From Candidatus Dadabacteria bacterium (GTDB taxonomy: Bacteria; Desulfobacterota_D; UBA1144; Nemesobacterales; Nemesobacteraceae): a stretch of DNA of 51,943 nt. This document shows, piece by piece, positions 27,096-34,752 of the stretch. The notes beneath the pieces are model-generated. The model was not told the origin of the DNA and did not search any database. It was given only the letters and a program-made list of their open reading frames with translations. The stretch is taken from the NCBI GenBank assembly GCA_022827275.1, contig JAJDTG010000006.1, positions 1 to 51,943 of the forward strand, in the 5' to 3' direction. Position 1 is the first letter of the stretch; each line of letters opens with the position of its first letter. The translations under genes and the position numbers were made by a program.

Positions 27096-27761
27096 TTGAT
27101 AAAAGCAGTCATATTTGACATGGATGGAGTCATAGTGGATAGCGAACCCCTCTGGGAGAAAAGCGAGTCCATTATGCTTAAGCAGAAGGGATTCGGGGGC
27201 AATGAAAACTACAGGAAAGAATACAGAAAGAAGATAATGGGTCTTAACCAGAAAGACTCCGTAAAACTTCTCAAAGAAACTTTCGGTCTTGATGAATCCC
27301 CAGAGGAAATTCTCCGCACCCGTCTCAATATCCTTCTCGAACTTTATGAAGAGGAACTCAGCCTGGCTGACGGGGTTTCAGAACTCCTTGAAACCTTAAG
27401 CCGAGAAAAGCATATAAGGATGGCTCTCGCCTCGGGTTCTCCGATGAAAGTAATAGAGTTTGTTCTCGAGAAATTCTCCCTTTCGGACACTTTCAGAATA
27501 AAAGTCTCCGGAGACTGCGTGGAAAACGGAAAACCTCACCCCGACATATACCTTGAAACCGCAAGGCGTCTCGGGGCAAGTCCCGAAGAATGCATCGCAA
27601 TTGAAGACTCCATAAACGGTATAGTGTCAGCCAAAGAGGCCGGCATGTGCTGTATCGCAGTGCCCGACCCGAGAATAGCCCCAGAAGATTACCCTCAGGC
27701 CGACATCTTCAGGAAAAACGTCTCGGAAATCCGCCTTGAGGACATAAAGAGTTTTCCCTAA
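27096..27761 (+). CDS. HAD-superfamily hydrolase (phosphatase/phosphoglucomutase-like)
   Basis: About 221 residues from a TTG start at 27096 (LIKAVIFDMDGVIVDSEPLW); the frame also opens at a TTG at 27048. No ATG or strong ribosome site is present, so the start is uncertain. Motif I FDMDGVIVDSEP, motif II ALASGSP and the C-terminal IEDSINGIVSAKEAGM are all present, with a helical cap as in 2-deoxyglucose-6-phosphatase and beta-phosphoglucomutase-like enzymes. It converges on the aldo/keto reductase gene, and their stop codons overlap in CTAA. It could serve sugar-phosphate metabolism together with the trehalose enzymes. Confidence 0.88.
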   Translation: MIKAVIFDMDGVIVDSEPLWEKSESIMLKQKGFGGNENYRKEYRKKIMGLNQKDSVKLLKETFGLDESPEEILRTRLNILLELYEEELSLADGVSELLETLSREKHIRMALASGSPMKVIEFVLEKFSLSDTFRIKVSGDCVENGKPHPDIYLETARRLGASPEECIAIEDSINGIVSAKEAGMCCIAVPDPRIAPEDYPQADIFRKNVSEIRLEDIKSFP

Positions 27762-28750
27762 AAAGGCCTCGGACCGGGAGCCATGAATTCCGGGCCTATG
27801 GGGTTCGGGACGAAAGTATCAAGTATTGCGTCTATTTCACCCATAGAGTCATCGTCTATGGTCCACCCTACGGTGCCCGCAAGGTCATCGAGCTGTCCGG
27901 GGCGCCTAGCTCCCCAGAGAGTGATATCGTTTTCGCATTTGTCGAGAACCCACCTTACGGAAAGCTCAAGCACGTTCTTCCCAAAGCGTTCGGAGGCAAG
28001 TTCCGCAAGCTTTTCGACCGCGCTGAGGTAATTACCGTAAGCGGGCTTTTGAAACTTGGGATCAAAATTCCTTATGTCATCTCCCTGAAACTCCGAGTCA
28101 GTGTCTAGTTTCCCGCCGAGAAGCCCCCTGCATAAAGCTCCGTAGAGAAGCATGGTAACACCCTGATCCTCACACCAGGGAAGCACGTCTTCCTCGATCC
28201 CTCTCTCGAAAAGATTGTAAGGAGGCTGACTTGAGTTAAGCGGGCACACGGAACGGAAAATCTCCATCTGTTCAACCGAATAGTTACTTACTCCAACAGC
28301 CCTTACCTTTCCGCTTTCAATGAGTTCCGCCATGGCCTGCGCGGTTTCCTCAACAGGAGCGAGGGGATCGGGCCAGTGAATCTGGTAAAGATCTATCCGG
28401 TCGGTGCGCAGCCTTCTAAGGGAATCGTCAATCTCCTTGTGTATCCTCTCCGGAAGGGAATTTCTGAATATTCCTCCCCTCTCCCACTCAAGCCCCACTT
28501 TCGTCGCGATTATCAGCTCATCTCTCATCCCGCTCTGAGAAACCGCTTCTCCCACGATTTCTTCTGAAAGACCGAAGCCATATATAGGAGCTGTGTCAAT
28601 CAGATTCACCCCGTTATCAAACGCCTTGTATATCGTTCTTACGCATTCTTTCCTGTCGCTTCCTCCCCAGAGCCATCCTCCCATCGCCCAGGTACCAAGG
28701 CCTATTCTCGACGAATTTATTTTCGTACCGGCAATTTCTACAAACTCCAT
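27758..28750 (-). CDS. Aldo/keto reductase
   Basis: 330 residues, (beta/alpha)8 NADPH-dependent oxidoreductase. The catalytic tetrad is visible: Asp and Tyr in LIDTAPIYGFGLSEE, Lys in IIATKVGLEW, His in YQIHWPDP. Near the C-terminus the cofactor stretch LWGARRPGQLDDLAG follows the family. The substrate cannot be inferred. The start codon shares one base with the stop of the trehalose gene (TAATG), so both are probably translated from one mRNA. Confidence 0.93.
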   Translation of the reverse strand: MEFVEIAGTKINSSRIGLGTWAMGGWLWGGSDRKECVRTIYKAFDNGVNLIDTAPIYGFGLSEEIVGEAVSQSGMRDELIIATKVGLEWERGGIFRNSLPERIHKEIDDSLRRLRTDRIDLYQIHWPDPLAPVEETAQAMAELIESGKVRAVGVSNYSVEQMEIFRSVCPLNSSQPPYNLFERGIEEDVLPWCEDQGVTMLLYGALCRGLLGGKLDTDSEFQGDDIRNFDPKFQKPAYGNYLSAVEKLAELASERFGKNVLELSVRWVLDKCENDITLWGARRPGQLDDLAGTVGWTIDDDSMGEIDAILDTFVPNPIGPEFMAPGPRPF

Positions 28751-30984
28751 TATTTCCGTCTCCCGTTCTTAATGGGTTCAGAAGACAAATCTTCCATTTC
28801 GCGAGTTGCCTCCACCAGCGAGAATAGAAGGTTTCTCGCCTCGGCGGTTGAGCGGACCCTGTACTTGGCTTTTGACGGCCCGTAACCCACCTTTATGGAA
28901 TAGGCATCTTCGGGAAGCTGCTCAAAGATATCCTCATCCGTCCAGTCGTCTCCTATTGATATGATAAGGTCCCATTTCTCCGCTTTTAGCCACTGAGTAG
29001 CGGCCTTGCCCTTGTTTATGAAGGAGCCTTTAATCTCAACGACCTTGTTTCCTTCCAGCACGCCGACCTCAAGATTTGCAGTTATATGCGACAGCATGTC
29101 CTTAAGCTCCCCTACCCTCACTATTGAGAGTGCCGGGTCAACCTTCCTGTAATGCCACGCCAGAGAGAAATTCTTCTCCTCGATAAGCGATCCCGGAGTC
29201 CTGTCGACAAACACTTCCAATATGGGTCTTATTTCTTCTTTCCATCCCTCCGGAGCAATATCGGACATCTTCCACTCTTCGCGTTTTATCCAAAGACCGT
29301 GTTCGGCCGCAAGACCGTTCGTCACATCCCCAAGCCAGTTGGTAAGAGTCTTTCTGTCCCTGCCACTTATGATGACAAGTTCACTTTTTTCCCTCAAGGA
29401 GAGCTCTCTAAGAGTAGAATAAATTTCCGGGTCAGGTTTCGCATCCTGCGGATTATTCTTGAAGGATACAAGGGACCCGTCATAATCAAGCAGAAAAAGA
29501 CACTTCTTGCCTGCCCTGTATTTTTCAATCAGTTCACTTACCATTTCCGGACTGAATCTACGGGCAAACATCTTAAGCTGCCTTTCCTTCGTTTCATCAA
29601 GCCTCTCCATGAAGTCCGCCGTCCATGTCCTGATGTCGTATCTGCTGAGACGTCTCTGCATCGTTTTCATCCGTCTTTTCTGCTCTGTCTTGGTCATGGC
29701 AAAAGCGGTTTCAAGCGCCCGCGAAGTAGCTTCGAGATCATTGGGGTTTATGATTATGGCCTCACTTAACTCCTGGGCGGTTCCGGCCATCTCGCCGAGT
29801 ATGAGCACACCGGCTTTATTCTGCCTTGCCGCAACATATTCTTTAGCAATGAGGTTCATGCCGTCGCGAAGGGGAGTGATGAAAAGTATGTCCGCCGCCA
29901 GGTAAAGGGAAATCAGGTCCTCGAAACCGAAAGATCTGTACATGTAGTGAATCGGGTTCCAGCCAATCGTTCCGTAGCGGCCGTTTATTGCGCCAACCAT
30001 GTTGTCAACTTCGTTTTTCAGTATCTTGTAGTGAACCACTTCTGTTCTCGAAGGTACCGCGACAAGCAGGAGAACAACCTTGCCCCTTATCTTCGGGTTT
30101 TTCTCAAGGAAAAGATCAAATGCCCTGAGTCTCTCCGGAATTCCCTTTGAGTAGTCAAGACGGTCTATAGAGAGAATGACCTTCTGATCGGTTCCCAGGA
30201 GACCTGTGAACTCGTCTTTTCTTTTCTGAATGCTTCGTTTCTTTGGTGCGGAGGAGAACTTATCGTAATCGATTCCCATGGGAAAAGTATCGGTTCTTAT
30301 CTCTCTTTCTCCGATTATAAACCGCCCGAGAGAATGTTCGTGTCCAAGTATCCTTCTTACGCTTTCGGCAAAATGCCTTACGTAGTCAAAAGTGTGAAAC
30401 CCTATGAGATCAGCCCCTGTAAGCCCTTGTATTATTTCCCGGCACCACGGAATAAGTCTGAAAATCTCGGAAGACGGAAAAGGTATGTGCAGGAAAAAAC
30501 CGATGCTTGATTTGGGCAGCTGCTTCTTCACAAGTTCGGGGACGAGCATCAGATGATAATCGTGGACCCAGATGTAGTCCCCTTCACTCGCCACATCGAG
30601 TATGGCGCTGGCGAACTTGGTGTTCACACTGATGTATGATTCCCAGAACTCTTTTTTATAGGTTCCATACTGGACGAAATAATGAAAGATAGGCCATATT
30701 ACTTCGTTGCAAAACCCCTGGTAATAGTCTTTCACCTCTTCGGCGCTCAGACCCACGGGATAGAAGTTTTCCTCTGCGAGGCGCCGCTCCATTTCCGAAA
30801 CCTGCTCCCGGGACAGACTTCCGTAATCTATCCCCGGCCATCCTATCCAGCATTTTTCGTAATCGGTATCGAGGGAACTGAGCCCCGTAGCCACTCCTCC
30901 CACGCTCGGATCAAAAAAAAGCTTTCCGTTTTCCTCCCGAACGGTCGTCGGCAACCTGTTGGACACGATTATGAGTTTTTTCAT
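28750..30984 (-). CDS. Bifunctional trehalose-6-phosphate synthase/phosphatase
   Basis: 744 residues. The N-terminal GT20 domain (1-470) has NRLP, VGGVATGL, WIGWPG, WVHDYHLMLVPEL and the donor site RLDYSKGIPERLRAFD; it joins UDP-glucose to glucose-6-phosphate. The C-terminal HAD domain (about 490-730) has CLFLLDYDGSLVSF, VIISGRDRKTL and SIGDDWTDEDIFEQL; it removes the phosphate to give trehalose. Such OtsA-OtsB fusions supply an osmo- and desiccation-protectant. Both active sites are complete. A TATAAT lies 8 nt before the ATG, with no Shine-Dalgarno, suggesting a leaderless message. An aldo/keto reductase follows. Confidence 0.95.
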   Translation of the reverse strand: MKKLIIVSNRLPTTVREENGKLFFDPSVGGVATGLSSLDTDYEKCWIGWPGIDYGSLSREQVSEMERRLAEENFYPVGLSAEEVKDYYQGFCNEVIWPIFHYFVQYGTYKKEFWESYISVNTKFASAILDVASEGDYIWVHDYHLMLVPELVKKQLPKSSIGFFLHIPFPSSEIFRLIPWCREIIQGLTGADLIGFHTFDYVRHFAESVRRILGHEHSLGRFIIGEREIRTDTFPMGIDYDKFSSAPKKRSIQKRKDEFTGLLGTDQKVILSIDRLDYSKGIPERLRAFDLFLEKNPKIRGKVVLLLVAVPSRTEVVHYKILKNEVDNMVGAINGRYGTIGWNPIHYMYRSFGFEDLISLYLAADILFITPLRDGMNLIAKEYVAARQNKAGVLILGEMAGTAQELSEAIIINPNDLEATSRALETAFAMTKTEQKRRMKTMQRRLSRYDIRTWTADFMERLDETKERQLKMFARRFSPEMVSELIEKYRAGKKCLFLLDYDGSLVSFKNNPQDAKPDPEIYSTLRELSLREKSELVIISGRDRKTLTNWLGDVTNGLAAEHGLWIKREEWKMSDIAPEGWKEEIRPILEVFVDRTPGSLIEEKNFSLAWHYRKVDPALSIVRVGELKDMLSHITANLEVGVLEGNKVVEIKGSFINKGKAATQWLKAEKWDLIISIGDDWTDEDIFEQLPEDAYSIKVGYGPSKAKYRVRSTAEARNLLFSLVEATREMEDLSSEPIKNGRRK

Positions 30985-30992
30985 GAAAATCT

Positions 30993-30998
30993 ATTATA
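30993..30998 (-). promoter_or_regulatory. -10 box for a probably leaderless trehalose-gene transcript
   Basis: Minus-strand TATAAT, 8 nt (AGATTTTC) before the ATG at 30984. The spacing is identical to that at gmk. No convincing -35 is seen at 16-18 bp. Confidence 0.4.
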
Positions 30999-31066
30999 AT
31001 AAACGGGGCAGTTGCAGGAATAATAACCAAAAGAAAACTTAAGGCTAGAAAGAACAGGTTCCTTGT

Positions 31067-31630
31067 ATGAAAATATCAAACGCAGTCCCGAAGATTCTCA
31101 CCGTCCTTATCATAGCCCTGCTTGCCTACACGCTCTGGAACGGGCTTTCGGAAAAAGGAGACTTTCAGAATCCCTCGCAGCTTGTGGGAAAACCCGCGCC
31201 CGAATTCGCGCTGAAATCGTTTAACGGGGAGAAAGTAAGACTTTCTGATTTTCGGGGAAAGACATTGCTTGTGAATTTCTGGGCGTCCTGGTGTCATCCC
31301 TGCAGAGAGGAGGCTCCCGCGCTTGAGAGGGCTTACATGTCTCTTTCGCACAATCAGGTTGAGTTCATAGGAATAAACGTAATGGACGACAGGAAAAGCG
31401 CCGAGGAATACGTAAAATCGTTCGGGGGAAGTTTCGTCAACATTTACGACCCGGAAAACAGGGTACACTTAGATTACGGAGTGGGAGGGGTTCCTGAGAC
31501 CTTCTTCGTAAACCCCGAGGGCATCATAACCGGCAAGCACAGGGGTCCGCTTACCGAAAGAATGATCATGGACTACATAGAGAACGCTGCTATTTACAAC
31601 GGGCAGAGCCCGGGGACTGAAAACCCATGA
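31067..31630 (+). CDS. TlpA/ResA/CcmG-type membrane-anchored thioredoxin
   Basis: 187 residues. An N-terminal anchor (ILTVLIIALLAYTLW, about 10-24) leads into an AhpC/TlpA thioredoxin fold with active site FWASWCHPC (Cys 76 and 79) and cis-Pro loop GVGGVPETFFV. It faces the periplasm and keeps the heme-binding thiols of apocytochrome c reduced, fed by CcdA. It overlaps the CcmH gene by 4 nt (ATGA), which supports a cytochrome c maturation role. Confidence 0.92.
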   Translation: MKISNAVPKILTVLIIALLAYTLWNGLSEKGDFQNPSQLVGKPAPEFALKSFNGEKVRLSDFRGKTLLVNFWASWCHPCREEAPALERAYMSLSHNQVEFIGINVMDDRKSAEEYVKSFGGSFVNIYDPENRVHLDYGVGGVPETFFVNPEGIITGKHRGPLTERMIMDYIENAAIYNGQSPGTENP

Positions 31631-32025
31631 ACCGTTTTTTTCATAAGATCATAAGTGGGGGACTTGTCTTGTCCCTGGCCCTTCTTATCGCCTTCCAAGT
31701 GAACGCGGACACGCTTGAAGACCAGATCGCCGACATCTCGGGAGAGCTCATGTGTCCCGTATGCGAAGGGCAGAGCGTCGCGGAATCAAACGCCCAGCTT
31801 GCCCGGGACATGAGGGCCATCATAAAAACAAAGCTTCTTGAGGGAAACACGAAGGAAGAGATAATAGATTATTTCATCTCGAGCTACGGAGAAACAATTC
31901 TCGCATCCCCCCCGCCCAGAGGATTCAGCGCCATACTATGGCTTCTGCCCGTACTTTCCGTACTTATCGGCGGGGCGATAATCCTGAGAACCGTTTACTC
32001 ATACAGGGTTGAGGAAAAGAAATAA
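31627..32025 (+). CDS. ccmH: Cytochrome c-type biogenesis protein CcmH/CycL
   Basis: 132 residues. A signal/anchor (about 10-27) is followed by the CcmH redox motif ELMCPVCEGQSVAESNA (Cys 43 and 46) and a C-terminal membrane helix (about 98-117). CcmH presents reduced apocytochrome to the heme lyase CcmF. The other ccm genes are not in this window. Cotranscription with the TlpA-like gene is clear from the overlap. Confidence 0.94.
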   Translation: MNRFFHKIISGGLVLSLALLIAFQVNADTLEDQIADISGELMCPVCEGQSVAESNAQLARDMRAIIKTKLLEGNTKEEIIDYFISSYGETILASPPPRGFSAILWLLPVLSVLIGGAIILRTVYSYRVEEKK

Positions 32026-32063
32026 CCGAAGTCAGCACTAATTGCCGTTCAACACCTTTCCAC

Positions 32064-32091
32064 TTGCTTTAATCTTAATCATCAGTAAAAT
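32064..32091 (+). promoter_or_regulatory. Candidate hipBA promoter
   Basis: -35 TTGCTT (32064-32069), 16-bp spacer, -10 TAAAAT (32086-32091), about 70 nt before hipB. An AGGAG/GAGGAG purine tract just before the hipB ATG gives a strong ribosome site. No clear TATCC-type HipB operator is visible. Confidence 0.5.
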
Positions 32092-32159
32092 AAGGCTTAT
32101 GGCTTTTATACAGACTTTAACATCAAATTATTGCTGTTTACAGGAGAAGAAGAGGAGCG

Positions 32160-32507
32160 ATGAGCAGGAAAAATTTCTATGCCATGACCGACTTGGCCAT
32201 AGCTGAAGAGCTCGGGCGCAGACTGGAGCAGGTTCGTCTTGAGAGTAACAAGCCGCAAAAAGAAATCGCTTACGAGCTTGGCATCTCCGAGGGGACTTAT
32301 CGTAAGGCGATCATGGGCAAGGCCAGATTCGAGGTCATTATAGGCATCATGAGGACACTGGAGCAACTTGAAAATCTGGAGAACTTTCTTCCCGACCGGC
32401 CTTTCAGTCCAATCGAGATACTGAAGCTTCAGGGAAAAAAGAGACGGAGAGCATCATCAAGGAAATCAGGCAATACCCGAACCTCCAAAGAGGATACAAA
32501 TTGGTAA
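32160..32507 (+). CDS. HipB-like Xre-family antitoxin
   Basis: 115 residues. A helix-turn-helix lies at about 20-70 (LGRRLEQVRLESNKPQKEIA and GISEGTYRKAIMGKARFEVI), followed by a basic Lys/Arg-rich tail (GKKRRRASSRKSG). It precedes and overlaps the HipA-like kinase by 7 nt, the usual antitoxin-first order. It should neutralise HipA and repress the operon. The HTH deviates from canonical Xre in its second half but keeps the pattern. Confidence 0.8.
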   Translation: MSRKNFYAMTDLAIAEELGRRLEQVRLESNKPQKEIAYELGISEGTYRKAIMGKARFEVIIGIMRTLEQLENLENFLPDRPFSPIEILKLQGKKRRRASSRKSGNTRTSKEDTNW

Positions 32508-33802
32508 ATCACAACTTAGCACGAGTGAAAATATGGGGACGAACCGTAGGCGCTCTTTCATACGACAAGGATAAGGGCCTCTGCGCTTTTCAGTATGATC
32601 CGTCATGGATCAGGACCGCAATAGAGTTGAGTCCCGTAAAATTGCCGCTGTCCGACCGGATTTACCAGTTCCCTGCCTTGTCCAGAGAGACCTACAGAGG
32701 ACTGCCGGGTGCGTTTGCCGATTCACTCCCGGATGATTTCGGCAATGCGCTCGTAGATGCATGGCTCGCCCGAGCGGGTCGCGACAAGGATTCTTTCTCC
32801 GGGCTTGAGCGCCTGCTTTATACCGGCATAAGAGGCATGGGAGCATTTGAGTATTTCCCGACCATAGATACGGGGCTTGAGTCATCTGGAATTGTTGAAC
32901 TGGAAAGTCTCGTTTATATGGCTCAGTCCGTGCTTGACCAGAGGGCGGAATTATCGGGGACATTGGCCGGCGGTACAGGCAGTGAATCGCTTTACGCGCT
33001 CTTTCAAGTGGGAACTTCCGCCGGAGGAGCGAGACCCAAAGCCGTAATAGGAATCAACAAAGCGCGCACAGAGATCCGAAGCGGACAGGTAGACCTTCCC
33101 GAAGGGTTTGAACACTACCTGTTGAAGTTTGACGGCGTGGCTGAGCGTTCCGCAACGAAAGAGACATTCGGCGACCCCGGGGGATTCGGCCGCATGGAGT
33201 ACGCTTACTACCGTATGGCGAGAGATGCCGGAATCAGCATGTCCGATTGTGAGCTGCTGATGGACGGCCCCAGGGCCCATTTCATGACCAGGCGATTCGA
33301 CAGGGTCGGAAACAGGAAAATACATTATCAGTCCCTCTGCGCCATGGACCACGCGGATTACAATATGCCTGGGCATTACAGTTACGAACAGCTGTTTTCC
33401 CTGATGCGTTCGCTGCGGCTTAACAGGGCGCAGGCGCTTGAACTGTACAGGAGGATGGTATTCAACATCGTCGCCCGCAATCACGACGATCATACGAAAA
33501 ACTTCGGTTTTATCCTGAACGAACAACACAACTGGGAACTGGCCCCCGCGTTTGATATGGCCTACAGCTATAAACCGGGTTCAAAGTGGCTGAACTCTCA
33601 CCAGATGTCTCTTAACGGCAAACGGGACGATTTCACGCGCGAGGACCTGCTCACCCCCGCCGGGAAATTCAAAAAAGAAGCAAACCAGATCATTGATGAA
33701 GTTACGGAAATCGTATCGCAGTGGCCCAAATACGCAAAAGAAGCCGAAGTCTTTCCCGATTTCGCCAAAAAAATTCAGAGCGCGCACAGACTGGACCTGT
33801 GA
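32501..33802 (+). CDS. HipA-family serine/threonine kinase toxin
   Basis: 433 residues. A HipA N-terminal subdomain (VKIWGRTVGALSY) is followed by a Gly-rich loop VGTSAGGARPKA (about 170-180), ATP-site Lys 209 (HYLLKFDG), catalytic loop NHDDHTKNFGF (about 327-337) and metal Asp 352 (APAFDMAYSY). All key residues are present, so it is likely active. HipA toxins phosphorylate aminoacyl-tRNA synthetases and slow growth. The best start is TTG at 32501, overlapping hipB; a GTG at 32525 is an alternative. It ends 8 nt before the convergent miaA. Confidence 0.9.
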   Translation: MVNHNLARVKIWGRTVGALSYDKDKGLCAFQYDPSWIRTAIELSPVKLPLSDRIYQFPALSRETYRGLPGAFADSLPDDFGNALVDAWLARAGRDKDSFSGLERLLYTGIRGMGAFEYFPTIDTGLESSGIVELESLVYMAQSVLDQRAELSGTLAGGTGSESLYALFQVGTSAGGARPKAVIGINKARTEIRSGQVDLPEGFEHYLLKFDGVAERSATKETFGDPGGFGRMEYAYYRMARDAGISMSDCELLMDGPRAHFMTRRFDRVGNRKIHYQSLCAMDHADYNMPGHYSYEQLFSLMRSLRLNRAQALELYRRMVFNIVARNHDDHTKNFGFILNEQHNWELAPAFDMAYSYKPGSKWLNSHQMSLNGKRDDFTREDLLTPAGKFKKEANQIIDEVTEIVSQWPKYAKEAEVFPDFAKKIQSAHRLDL

Positions 33803-33810
33803 GAAGAGAG

Positions 33811-34743
33811 TCAGTCAGAAAACTCTGAGCAGGCATCCAGAACAATATCCTTTCCTTCCGCGGGATCAAACCATTTTATGCCGTCATCCGCGCGAAGCCA
33901 GGTGGACTGTCTTTTGGAAAACCTTTTCGTGTCCGTCTTTATTTTTTCAACCGCCGTCTCAAAATCAAGCCGACCGTCAAGGAACTCGTTTATCCGCCTG
34001 TAGCCTATGGACTTCATGGGTTTTAAATCGGGCCCGTATCCCTTGGCCCTTATAGCTTTCACTTCTTCGACCCAGCCGCGGTCAATCATTGCGTCAACCC
34101 TTTCGTCTATAGCGTGGCGCAACCGCTCCCGATCTCCAAGGAGGCCTATCTTAAGCGCGTTAAACCTCTGTTCCGCAAAGCCGTGCCGCAGGTGATGATC
34201 CGACATGCGCTCTCCCGTGGTGTGGTAAACCTCAAGCGCCCGCTCAATTCTCACGTAATCGTTCGGATTTATCCGCCCGGCGGATACCGGATCTACAGCC
34301 TCAAGCCTTTTGTGAAGCGACGCTGCTCCCTTCGCGTCCCTCTCCCGCGCGAGGCTGTCTCTGAACTCCCGATCAACCTCAACACCTTCGAGAAGTCCGT
34401 AAAGAAGAGCCTTTACGTAAAGAAAAGTTCCCCCGACAACAACTATTTTCCTGCCGTCCTCGACGAGCCTGCTGATCTGGTCAAGGGCAATTCTCATGTA
34501 CGTGCCGGCGTTAAAATCCTCATCGGGATCCGCAACATCTATGAGGAAATGGGGGATCTCCCGTCTTTGCTCCAGGGTGGGCTTGGCACTCCCTATATCG
34601 AAATGCCTGTAGACCTGAACGGAATCGGCGCTCACTATGCAAGCGCCGGTTCTGCGGGCTATTTCAAGCGCCACTTCGGTCTTGCCCGAAGCTGTAGGTC
34701 CTAAGACAACTATCAGCTTCGGTTTTTCCCGGGAAAGACTCAA
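33811..34743 (-). CDS. miaA: tRNA dimethylallyltransferase MiaA
   Basis: 310 residues. P-loop GPTASGKTEVAL, substrate strip SADSVQVYRHFDIGSAKPT and the C-terminal region KTDTKRFSKRQSTWLR are canonical. It adds the dimethylallyl group to A37 of tRNAs that read UNN codons. The start is a TTG 9 nt after the pnp stop (no ATG fits), so it is probably translated from the pnp mRNA. It is the last gene of the rimP-to-miaA supercluster. Confidence 0.95.
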   Translation of the reverse strand: MSLSREKPKLIVVLGPTASGKTEVALEIARRTGACIVSADSVQVYRHFDIGSAKPTLEQRREIPHFLIDVADPDEDFNAGTYMRIALDQISRLVEDGRKIVVVGGTFLYVKALLYGLLEGVEVDREFRDSLARERDAKGAASLHKRLEAVDPVSAGRINPNDYVRIERALEVYHTTGERMSDHHLRHGFAEQRFNALKIGLLGDRERLRHAIDERVDAMIDRGWVEEVKAIRAKGYGPDLKPMKSIGYRRINEFLDGRLDFETAVEKIKTDTKRFSKRQSTWLRADDGIKWFDPAEGKDIVLDACSEFSD

Positions 34744-34752
34744 CTGTGGGGG

